14,809 nt of DNA from an uncultured Atopobiaceae bacterium (GTDB lineage Bacteria; Actinomycetota; Coriobacteriia; Coriobacteriales; Atopobiaceae). Below, one piece after another: positions 1 through 5,670 of the stretch. The stretch spans positions 1-14,809 of the forward strand of contig CAJOGH010000005.1 of assembly GCA_905233865.1 (NCBI GenBank), written 5' to 3'. Made by a program: the position numbers and the translations under genes. Every line of letters starts with the position of its first letter. The stretch's first letter is position 1. The notes under the pieces are model-generated. The model was not told the origin of the DNA. It saw only the letters and a program-made list of their open reading frames with translations, and did no database searches.

Positions 1-95
1 GCGACCTCATGGTCACACGCTTTGGCGAGACCGTCACGCAGAAGGTCTTCTACGACAACGCGCGCCGCTTCTTTGAGGACAACGAGCGCCTGTAG
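1..95 (+). CDS. 3' end of a probable amidohydrolase-type metal-dependent hydrolase (partial)
   Basis: Only the last 30 codons lie in the window, reading in the frame that starts at base 3 and ending with TAG at 93-95. The visible tail contains ETVTQKVFYDNARRFFEDN. The pattern 'NARRFF' preceded by a helix is typical of the last helix of amidohydrolase family 2 TIM-barrel proteins, where the chain ends soon after an 'NA.RLF' motif. No catalytic residue is visible, so the family call is an inference from a short tail. The gene converges on the glutaredoxin-like gene with 15 nt between the stop codons, and no clear terminator hairpin fits in that gap. Confidence 0.5.
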   Translation, partial: DLMVTRFGETVTQKVFYDNARRFFEDNERL

Positions 96-110
96 TGCAG
101 CGGCAACGGC

Positions 111-428
111 CTACGAGCAGACGTGACCGCCGCCAGGCGTGAAGGTGCATGACCCGCCCGTGGACGTGCCTGCGTCAGGAGCATCGACGCCCAGGCGGTC
201 GGCAAGGTACGCGATGATGTCGGACGACTCGTACATGGCACGGCCGTCCACCACCAGGCACGGGCACTGACGCTTGCCGCCCAGCGCAATGAGGTCTTCG
301 CCATTGGTGCCCTGCGTCACGTCAAGGTGCTCGAGGGTTGCGTCATTGGCGGACAGGAACGCGTCCACCTTGGCACACCAGGGGCAGCCCGGCAGGACGT
401 ACATCTTGAGGTCGTCGAGGTTTGTCAT
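111..428 (-). CDS. Glutaredoxin-like thiol-disulfide protein with a Cys-containing C-terminal tail
   Basis: This 105-aa cytoplasmic protein has a thioredoxin/glutaredoxin fold signature. The beta1-alpha1 motif is MYVLPGCPWCAKV, with a C-P-W-C redox site at residues 15-18. The cis-proline loop is RQCPCLVVDG (53-62), followed by the Grx/GST-N-type motif YESSDIIAYL (66-75). Glutaredoxins use this pair of cysteines to reduce disulfides or glutathione mixed disulfides; in actinobacteria the reductant may instead be mycothiol or thioredoxin reductase, which the sequence cannot tell. The ATG at 428 is chosen because AGGAG lies 5 nt upstream; the frame is open further up to 494 but without a matching site. 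Oddities are Cys55 directly before the cis-Pro, Cys57 directly after it, and a Gly/Thr-rich tail (86-105) with Cys94 and Cys104. The gene is divergent from the Nif11-like gene. Confidence 0.82.
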   Translation of the reverse strand: MTNLDDLKMYVLPGCPWCAKVDAFLSANDATLEHLDVTQGTNGEDLIALGGKRQCPCLVVDGRAMYESSDIIAYLADRLGVDAPDAGTSTGGSCTFTPGGGHVCS

Positions 429-451
429 GGCCTCTCCTTTCGCTTGCCTAC

Positions 452-465
452 CATTTGCCCAAATG
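452..465. promoter_or_regulatory. Perfect palindrome (operator-like) between divergent genes
   Basis: CATTTG-CC-CAAATG is a perfect 6-bp dyad with a 2-nt centre. A second small dyad, TGTGGCACA, overlaps its right edge (464-472). It lies 24 nt upstream of the glutaredoxin-like start and 84 nt upstream of the Nif11-like start, where a repressor could control one or both genes. The dyad is seen in the sequence; its operator role is inference. Confidence 0.35.
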
Positions 466-487
466 TGGCACATCCCAAACCCACGCA

Positions 488-515
488 TGGACACGTCACG
501 GTTGGGTCATAATGT
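488..515 (+). promoter_or_regulatory. Possible promoter of the Nif11-like gene
   Basis: TGGACA (488-493) matches the -35 consensus at 5 of 6 positions. It is followed after 16 nt by TAATGT (510-515), or after 14 nt by the better -10 match CATAAT (508-513). Neither spacing/match combination is ideal. The predicted start would leave a leader of roughly 25-30 nt before the ATG at 550. Confidence 0.3.
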
Positions 516-549
516 GGGAACGACGCACTACTACGAGAACGGAGCACCC

Positions 550-831
550 ATGAGCGACATGACCGTAGAGGAGTTTGCGGCTAAGGCCATCGAGGACCGC
601 GACTTCATGAAACAGGTCGCCCAGAAGGCGACGGACGTCGACCTCCAGGCCGACAACGGGCTCGTCACCGCCTTTCATACGGCGGCACAGAGGATGGGGT
701 ACGAGTACGACTTCAACGAGCTCGGCATGGCCGTCACAGCCAAGATCAAGAGCCTGGGCGTCTTTGGCGTCATCAAGTTCGTGCGCGCCTTCAACAAGGC
801 CCACAAGCAAGCAATCAAGGAAGGGGCCTAG
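550..831 (+). CDS. Small Nif11-like domain protein (93 aa)
   Basis: The ATG at 550 is preceded by GGAG with a 5-nt gap (541-544), which marks it over the longer open frame upstream. The N-terminal two thirds fit the Nif11-like leader pattern: VEEFAAKAIEDRDFMKQVAQ (6-25) looks like the 'FL.k...D..l...l..a' helix. GLVTAFHTAAQRMGYEYDFN (37-56) looks like the 'a...GydFt..el' helix-turn. The C-terminus is basic and helical (KIKSLGVFGVIKFVRAFNKA), without the usual double-glycine cleavage site and Cys/Ser/Thr-rich core. Nif11-type proteins include RiPP precursor leaders and stand-alone nitrogen-fixation-associated proteins of unknown role. No modifying enzyme or transporter is nearby, so it may be an orphan small protein. 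There is no signal peptide. It converges on the surface protein gene across a shared hairpin. Confidence 0.7.
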   Translation: MSDMTVEEFAAKAIEDRDFMKQVAQKATDVDLQADNGLVTAFHTAAQRMGYEYDFNELGMAVTAKIKSLGVFGVIKFVRAFNKAHKQAIKEGA

Positions 832-858
832 GGCCACGCAAGGCAGCTACTACCAGAG

Positions 859-897
859 GCGCGGGCACAGGGGGGCTGACCTCTGCACCCGCGCTGT
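859..897. terminator. Hairpin terminator between convergent genes
   Basis: The arms at 859-870 and 883-894 share a perfect 7-bp base (GCGCGGG/CCCGCGC). Read on the - strand, the stem extends to 12 bp by including two G-U wobbles; read on the + strand, the same positions give a 2x2 internal mismatch. The + side is followed by TGTTTA, a weak U-tract, and the - side has none. It sits just after the - strand stop codon (898-900) and 28 nt after the + strand stop, so it can serve both genes. Confidence 0.5.
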
Positions 898-3663
898 TTA
901 GTTGCGAGTACGCGTACGAGCAGCGCGCATACCAAGGCCAGCTGCCACGCAAAGCACGGCGAGCATCAGGCCACCGCCGACAAGAGCAAACGGGTCGCCA
1001 GTCATCGGAAGGCTTGTGGTCGCCTGCCCCGCAGGCAACGAGCCACCTGAGGTTGCCGCTGGGTCACTCGAGCCAGAAGACGCGGAGCCCGTCCACTGGG
1101 CATGCGCCACAAGGTCGGGCGAGGACGTCGCGGCAGGCTTGTAGGTGTAGGCAGAGCCCGCAGCGCCCAGGTCCCAGCCCGCAAAGGCGTATCCCTCACG
1201 AACAAATCCGTTGGCCGGGAGCGTGAGCGTGACAGAGGTCAATTCCCCGGAGGCGTTCATCCTCTGGACGTCACTCATGGGGTCGACCGAACCAGAGTCG
1301 GCGCCGTTACCGTCAAAGGTGACAGTCGCGTCACGAGAGTACAGGCCATAGAAGGTGGTCACGTCCTGCGGGGTGAGGGTGCTGCCAGCCGCGACATCAG
1401 CTGAGCTGGCAGCAACCTTGCTCGAGAGCCACCCGACCGAGGACCAACCGTCAACGGCGTCAAGGCTGGGCGTCGTGACGGCAGTCATAGACTCGTCGTC
1501 CGTGAGCTGTGGAACGGTTGTCGAAGACTGGGGCGACAGTGACTGCGCCAGACCAGAGACAAACGAGATGTCGCGCGACCAGACCGCGTAGAGTTCCACG
1601 GTTCCCGTATCGGTCAGGAGGTTCTCGACGTTCTCGCCGTCCGAATAGTCAACCTCCAGCTCGTCATAGCGACGCCAGCCGGCAAAGGTCCATCCCTCCT
1701 TGGAGATGCCTAGGCTCTCTGCGGTGCTGAGTGCCTGCGGCACCCCATAGGTAAAGCCGTCGGTGCCCACGACCTTGCCCCCAACGACATAGTCAACCGT
1801 GTAGGTATTGACCGTCCAGCCGGCGTAGAGTGTGATGTTGGTCTCACCAACGGTATCCGAGGCAAAGTCCCACGGGTTCTCGCAGTTCTCGTCCTTGAAC
1901 CAGCCGCCAAAGGTATATCCCGTCGCGGTCGGCTCCGGATCGGGAGCCGCAATGATGGTGTTCTTGGTGGGGAACAAAGTGGCGACCTGGTCGCCATGGC
2001 CCTTCATGTCAAAGACGACCGAAGGGGTCCAAAAGGCATAGATCGTCGTGTCGGCCTCGATAGCCTTAGTGAAGTCAAACGGGACATAGTCATTCGCCTT
2101 GCTCGACCAGCCACGGAAGGTGCGTCCTGACGCCGTGGGGTCCGAGGCGGGCGCGGAGACCTTCTGGCCACTCTTGAGCGTCAGGTCCTCAGGCATGCCC
2201 GAGGCACCCACGCCGCCATCATCAAAGGTCACCTTGTTGCTCCACGCGGCATAGAGCGTCTTGGTACCGAGCTCGTAGGTGGATGCCTCGATGGTACCGT
2301 TCGAGTCGATGTAGCGCGTTCCGCCGTGGTTGGGAGCCGTGTAGTAGCCGTCAAAGTAGGTGCTGCCGCTCTCCCTCTTGGGAATCTCAATCTGAGTGGT
2401 CTCGTCGGCAAGGCCGTTGACCGAGTACGAGCCAAAGTACTGAGACTCCTGCGGCTTGGCGTAGAGCACGGACGTTCCCGTCTCCGACGCGTCCTGGCTG
2501 TCAAGCGTGATGATGCTTGCGACATAGGTGATGGTCGCGTCGCCAGCGCCAGTGCCGCCACCTTGCGTGGTCGTGGCTACGGTAACATCGTCTCCAACGG
2601 TCACGGAGCCACCGTTTGCGGCCTTTGTGCCCGTAACAAAGCTGTCGCTCAGGTATCCCGAGCCACCGCCGCCACCGGCGCGACGCCCACCATCGTTGTT
2701 CCTATAGCCGCCCCAGTAGCCGCCGCCACCACCGCCGCCGCCAGATCGATTGCCCGATCCGCCGGGGGCGTCCTGACCAGCTTGTCCCTGGCCGCGTGCG
2801 TATCCGCTCGTCTGCGTGCCGCCGTTGTATGAGCCAGTCGCACCGCCGCCCACACCAACGGGATGGCCCTGCCGCGCGCCGCCACCGCCGCCTGCAACCA
2901 GGCAGATGGCGTCATCGCCGAGCCCAGAGAGCATGCCCGGCTGAGTGGCGACGTGCGTGGCGCCTCCACCGCCGCCTCCACCGCCATAGGCATCAGCCCT
3001 CCTACCGCCGTTGCCACCGCCGTTGACACCGCCAGCGGCGCGGTTGTTGTTCGTGGACCCCTGAGCTCCTTGGCCGCCAGTGACCACGTGGAGCGTGGTC
3101 GCATCGACAGGAGTCACGGCAGTGGTCGTGCCACCGGCGCCGCCGTAGCCCCAGCCAGAGACATAGTTGTACATGTTTCCGCCCTTGGCGCCAGCGATGT
3201 CAAACTGGTAGAGACCACTATCTGCAAGCGCAATCGCATACTGCGTGCCGCCGGCGCTCGACGACCAGCTCGTGGTACCCGCACGCGAGATGGTAGCGTC
3301 CTCGCCCTCCTGGGCCGTCAGCACAGGCTCGTCGGACTCCTCTTCCGCCACGAGCTCGCCCTCAGGGGCAGTCATATCAGGCTCTTCAGGCTGCTCAGCT
3401 GCAGACGTTGTGTCCTTCTGTTCCGCCGTTTGGTCTTGTGCCTGCTCAGAGGCAGCGGCGACGTCAGCGGTCGCCGTCTGACCCTCGGTCGCACCGTCGG
3501 CTTGCTCAGTGTGAACGGCCTCAACAGCGGGAGTATCCCGGACCTCCCCCACCTGCTGAATGCCGTTGTCACCAACGGCCAGGTAAGCAGGAAGGACCGT
3601 GACAGCCAACACAAGAAGGCAGGTAACAGCAACCGATGTCACTGCATTCGGGTAGCGCCTCAT
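898..3663 (-). CDS. LPxTG wall-anchored surface protein with ALK-like glycine-rich domain and InlB-type repeats
   Basis: This is a 921-aa exported protein. A signal peptide covers residues 1-31 (MRRYPNAVTSVAV then a hydrophobic core ending LPAYLAVG). An acidic Glu/Ala/Thr/Gln linker covers about 40-125. The glycine-rich domain covers about 129-381 and opens with GGTQYAIALADSGLYQFDIA, with runs of eight glycines at 227-234 and 308-315. Repeats of the Listeria-Bacteroides/InlB B type cover about 384-858; each ends in an aromatic motif (LYAAW, IYAFW, LYAGW, LYAVW, FYGLY) and most have an internal G(W) turn. A Ser/Gly/Pro stalk leads to LPMTG (885-889), a hydrophobic segment and a basic tail (RAARTRTRN), the substrate of a sortase not present here. 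The ATG at 3663 has AAAGGTG 4 nt upstream; the GTG at 3678 lacks a site. The role is probably adhesion or envelope architecture; the ligand is unknown. Confidence 0.88.
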   Translation of the reverse strand: MRRYPNAVTSVAVTCLLVLAVTVLPAYLAVGDNGIQQVGEVRDTPAVEAVHTEQADGATEGQTATADVAAASEQAQDQTAEQKDTTSAAEQPEEPDMTAPEGELVAEEESDEPVLTAQEGEDATISRAGTTSWSSSAGGTQYAIALADSGLYQFDIAGAKGGNMYNYVSGWGYGGAGGTTTAVTPVDATTLHVVTGGQGAQGSTNNNRAAGGVNGGGNGGRRADAYGGGGGGGGATHVATQPGMLSGLGDDAICLVAGGGGGARQGHPVGVGGGATGSYNGGTQTSGYARGQGQAGQDAPGGSGNRSGGGGGGGGYWGGYRNNDGGRRAGGGGGSGYLSDSFVTGTKAANGGSVTVGDDVTVATTTQGGGTGAGDATITYVASIITLDSQDASETGTSVLYAKPQESQYFGSYSVNGLADETTQIEIPKRESGSTYFDGYYTAPNHGGTRYIDSNGTIEASTYELGTKTLYAAWSNKVTFDDGGVGASGMPEDLTLKSGQKVSAPASDPTASGRTFRGWSSKANDYVPFDFTKAIEADTTIYAFWTPSVVFDMKGHGDQVATLFPTKNTIIAAPDPEPTATGYTFGGWFKDENCENPWDFASDTVGETNITLYAGWTVNTYTVDYVVGGKVVGTDGFTYGVPQALSTAESLGISKEGWTFAGWRRYDELEVDYSDGENVENLLTDTGTVELYAVWSRDISFVSGLAQSLSPQSSTTVPQLTDDESMTAVTTPSLDAVDGWSSVGWLSSKVAASSADVAAGSTLTPQDVTTFYGLYSRDATVTFDGNGADSGSVDPMSDVQRMNASGELTSVTLTLPANGFVREGYAFAGWDLGAAGSAYTYKPAATSSPDLVAHAQWTGSASSGSSDPAATSGGSLPAGQATTSLPMTGDPFALVGGGLMLAVLCVAAGLGMRAARTRTRN
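997..1011 (-). other. LPxTG sortase recognition motif (LPMTG)
   Basis: The codons read L-P-M-T-G, followed by about 20 hydrophobic residues and an Arg-rich C-terminus, the classic three-part cell-wall sorting signal. Sortase cleavage between Thr and Gly would attach the protein to peptidoglycan. Confidence 0.9.
1090..2514 (-). repeat. Six tandem InlB B-like (Listeria-Bacteroides) protein repeats
   Basis: The encoded segment has repeat units of roughly 70-90 residues, each ending in a Tyr-Ala-x-Trp-like motif at about 470-474, 541-545, 612-616, 691-695, 771-775 and 852-857. Inner motifs such as GRTFRGW, GYTFGGW, GWTFAGW and GYAFAGW recur. The first unit and the fifth are divergent, and DNA identity between units is low, so these are old repeats with little risk of recent slippage. 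The family forms beta-grasp-like modules in surface proteins. Confidence 0.8.
2521..3279 (-). repeat. Polyglycine-rich coding region (ALK/LTK-like glycine-rich domain)
   Basis: Low-complexity GGN-rich coding DNA encodes residues about 129-381 of the surface protein, with glycine runs of 5 to 8. It has the features of the Gly_rich/ALK-type domain: a beta-strand opening (GLYQFDIAGAKGG), then strands such as TTLHVVTGGQGAQG and DAICLVAGGGGGA interleaved with poly-Gly stretches, closing with AGDATITYV. In ALK this domain packs polyglycine II helices. Confidence 0.7.
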
Positions 3664-3700
3664 AGAACACCTTTTCACGTCAATTCACAGACGTGTAAAT

Positions 3701-3743
3701 GATACCTGATTTTCAGGACCGCAAACGCAGTTTCACAGGTATC
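3701..3743. promoter_or_regulatory. 8-bp inverted repeat upstream of the surface protein gene
   Basis: GATACCTG (3701-3708) and CAGGTATC (3736-3743) are exact reverse complements. Nested inside is a compact dyad CCTGA-TTT-TCAGG (3705-3717). The structure fills the 87-nt gap between the stop of the YARHG gene and the surface protein start, 38 nt upstream of that start. A -10-like TATCAT (3699-3704, - strand) touches its edge, so an operator role fits; a terminator role for the upstream gene is less likely because no T-tract follows. Confidence 0.4.
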
Positions 3744-3750
3744 GACAAGG

Positions 3751-4692
3751 CTAGTTGAGGTACTCGGATCCACGTGCCTCCTCGATGGAGCGCATGGTGA
3801 GCGCGTTGGCACGCTCCACGTCGTTGAGGACGCCATCGTTGAAGTTCTCGGGGGCCACCGTGCCGTGGTACCAGCTCTTGGAGTTGAAGTAGCTCTGCAA
3901 ATCGTCACGGAGGAAGCGGCGACCGTGACGAGCGTATATCTCGTTGCGGGCCACAAAGAGCTGCCAGTTAGACAACGACGACAGAGACGACTCGGAGTAG
4001 TAGTGGGAGGCACTGTCGGGCAGCACATAGTCATTGTTGGACACTGTCGTCTGCTGACCTCCGTCGGTGCTGATGACGATGGGCTGTACGACGACCGTGG
4101 GCTGCTGTTGTGCAGGCGCGGCCTCGGGGACGGGCGTAGCGGGCGCCGGCGCCTCGGCCGTTGTGGCAGCGGCTGCCTCGGGAGCCTGCTTGCTCACCCA
4201 GGGAGCGGCGCCCGTCACATGAAGCACCATGACAACACAGGCAATCGCCGCGACCACGCATGCGCACACCGCGACGATGAGTGGCGCCCGCGAGGGCTTG
4301 GGCTGCTGGGGAGGTGCCGCAGCAACGGGAACCTGCTGGGGCACGGCAGGATACGATGCGGTCACGTCAGCGGCAGGCGCGGGCGCCTGCTGCGGCGCGG
4401 GACCCGACGGCAGCACCGTGGTCTCCTTCGCAGGCATCACGTTTGTGGGTGCGGCTTCTGCGACCTCGTCGGGCATCGTCGTGAGGCCGGCATCCTCGTC
4501 CTCGTGCTCCAGAGTCTTCGCGGCCTCTGTCTTGTCAGGTTCAGCAGTCGCCTCGGCCTCCCTGGCATCCGTCGGCTCAACCGACTCTACGACCTCACCC
4601 TCGGGCTCCTCGTCTCGCTTTACCTTTGTCCCACAGTTGGTGCAAAAGAGATCGTCATCGCCAAGCTCTTGTCCGCAGTTGGTGCAAAACAT
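3751..4692 (-). CDS. Zinc-ribbon, single-pass membrane protein with extracellular YARHG domain
   Basis: This 313-aa protein begins with a zinc ribbon of two CxxC pairs (FCTNCG at 2-7 and FCTNCG at 16-21). A long acidic then Pro/Ala-rich cytoplasmic linker (about 25-132) follows, then one transmembrane helix (136-158, LIVAVCACVVAAIACVVMVL). Next comes a Pro/Ala/Gln-rich extracellular stalk, and a C-terminal YARHG domain (about 240-310) with the signature ARNEIYARHGRRF followed by SYFNSKSWY. Zinc-ribbon plus YARHG architecture is common in Gram-positive bacteria; its function is unknown, but the domain is usually extracytoplasmic. The start codon is 17 nt after the stop of the amidase gene on the same strand, with AGAGG about 9 nt upstream, so the two genes are probably co-transcribed and act at the cell wall. 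Confidence 0.85.
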   Translation of the reverse strand: MFCTNCGQELGDDDLFCTNCGTKVKRDEEPEGEVVESVEPTDAREAEATAEPDKTEAAKTLEHEDEDAGLTTMPDEVAEAAPTNVMPAKETTVLPSGPAPQQAPAPAADVTASYPAVPQQVPVAAAPPQQPKPSRAPLIVAVCACVVAAIACVVMVLHVTGAAPWVSKQAPEAAAATTAEAPAPATPVPEAAPAQQQPTVVVQPIVISTDGGQQTTVSNNDYVLPDSASHYYSESSLSSLSNWQLFVARNEIYARHGRRFLRDDLQSYFNSKSWYHGTVAPENFNDGVLNDVERANALTMRSIEEARGSEYLN

Positions 4693-4709
4693 AGGTGCCC
4701 GCCTCTCAG

Positions 4710-5525
4710 CTAGTTGTGACTCCGATGGTCCTGATAGTTCACGAGGTACTGCTGGAACTCGGGCGAGCAGTCGGAGTTGCCCGTCCGCCAGTCGTTGTGA
4801 TCGATGATCTCGGACTTGTTGCCAAAGTAGGCGTCTATGTAGGCAATGAGGCCGTCTACGGCGGCAAGCTGTGCCTCAGGATAGTCCGAGTCAGTCGCGC
4901 CATTGTGAATCATCTCTATGCCCACAGACCATGCGTTCATGCCATAGTCGCTGGCCCACGAGCCGATTGGGGTCGTGCCAGCCATGTCATCACGACCGTC
5001 CTCGGTGATGCCGTACTGTTCGTTGTGACCCGTGTCGCCATAGCCCGCATGATGCGTGATGGTGTCAAGCGGGATGCACTGCACGATGTGACCGTCCTTG
5101 CCCACCACAAAGTGCGCGCCCACAAGGTTGCCGTTGGAGTCCCAGTAGTCCACGACGCTCTCGGGCTCTCCCCCACCCTCTGTGTCATGCATGACGATAT
5201 AGCGCTGATACGCCGCCGGCTTAGGGCCGTGATAGAGGTTTGGCCTCAAGTCTTCCACCAGGTCCAGGCGAGCGCGAAGCTCCTCTGCCGAACCGGTCGT
5301 GGACGTAGTCGTAGGAGCCGCGATAGCGGTGGCGGGAACGCTGGTCGTCGCAGCCTGTTCGGTTGCGGGAACATCACTCACGACCAGACGGGTTGCAGGA
5401 GCCGGTGCGGAATCGCCTTGCTTGGACGTTTCCTGGCCAGACGACACGCACCCCGCCATGACGCACACGAGCAGGGCGCATAGGCTCGTGGCAAGGCAGA
5501 CCGCAATCGTCTTGTTCGACCTCAT
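4710..5525 (-). CDS. N-acetylmuramoyl-L-alanine amidase lipoprotein (Amidase_2 type)
   Basis: This 271-aa protein cleaves the amide bond between N-acetylmuramic acid and L-Ala of peptidoglycan stem peptides. An N-terminal signal (MRSNKTIAVCLATSLCALLV) leads to a lipobox-like VMAGC with the lipid-accepting Cys at 26. A Thr/Ala/Pro-rich linker runs to about 80. The Amidase_2/PGRP-like domain covers about 105-265: RYIVMHDTEG gives the first zinc His (113), ITHHAGYG the central His pair (158-159), and IIDHNDW (His243) with SDCSPEF (Cys253) the likely second His and Cys ligands, as in T7 lysozyme. SVGIEMIHNG is also typical. The ATG at 5525 is chosen because GGGAGG lies 5 nt upstream; the frame extends to 5633 but would bury the signal peptide. 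It is the first gene of a likely two-gene unit with the YARHG protein. The -3 residue of the lipobox is Met, a less usual choice. Confidence 0.88.
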   Translation of the reverse strand: MRSNKTIAVCLATSLCALLVCVMAGCVSSGQETSKQGDSAPAPATRLVVSDVPATEQAATTSVPATAIAAPTTTSTTGSAEELRARLDLVEDLRPNLYHGPKPAAYQRYIVMHDTEGGGEPESVVDYWDSNGNLVGAHFVVGKDGHIVQCIPLDTITHHAGYGDTGHNEQYGITEDGRDDMAGTTPIGSWASDYGMNAWSVGIEMIHNGATDSDYPEAQLAAVDGLIAYIDAYFGNKSEIIDHNDWRTGNSDCSPEFQQYLVNYQDHRSHN

Positions 5526-5555
5526 GTCTACCTCCCAGCGCCATCGGCATCGAGC

Positions 5556-5583
5556 ACAATAAGCCTTGCCCATCATAACGCAA
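5556..5583 (-). promoter_or_regulatory. Possible promoter of the amidase gene
   Basis: On the - strand, TTGCGT (5578-5583) and TATTGT (5556-5561) are separated by 16 nt, placing the transcription start about 25 nt before the amidase ATG. Both hexamers match the consensus only partly, so this is a weak prediction. Confidence 0.3.
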
Positions 5584-5613
5584 CGGGCTGACGCTACCCT
5601 CGCCCAAACGGCA

Positions 5614-5646
5614 GGCGGGCCGCCGCACGTCATGCGACAGCCCGCC
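5614..5646 (-). terminator. Hairpin after the O-acetylhomoserine sulfhydrylase gene
   Basis: On the - strand GGCGGGC (5640-5646) pairs exactly with GCCCGCC (5614-5620), and an inner CGC/GCG pair tightens the loop. It begins 25 nt after the stop codon. It is followed by TGCCGTTTGG rather than a true T-tract, so termination would rely mainly on the GC-rich stem. Confidence 0.5.
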
Positions 5647-5670
5647 CTTCCAAGCTATGCCGATAAGAGC

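Noticed and set aside
274..549. N-terminal extension of the Nif11-like protein
   Set aside because: The extension overlaps the divergent glutaredoxin-like gene and the promoter region, has no family similarity, and a good GGAG site sits just before the internal ATG at 550.
2521..3279. Possible tandem DNA repeat or CRISPR-like array in the glycine-rich stretch
   Set aside because: The units are irregular glycine codon runs inside a continuous coding frame, with no regular repeat length or spacers.
3664..3678. GTG start at 3678 for the surface protein
   Set aside because: No ribosome binding site precedes it, while the ATG at 3663 has AAAGGTG at good spacing and gives a normal signal peptide.
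2863..3702. 279-codon + strand frame opposite the glycine-rich domain
   Set aside because: It arises because repeated GGN codons read as NCC on the complement, which leaves few stops. The product is Ala/Arg-rich and has no recognisable motif or ribosome binding site.
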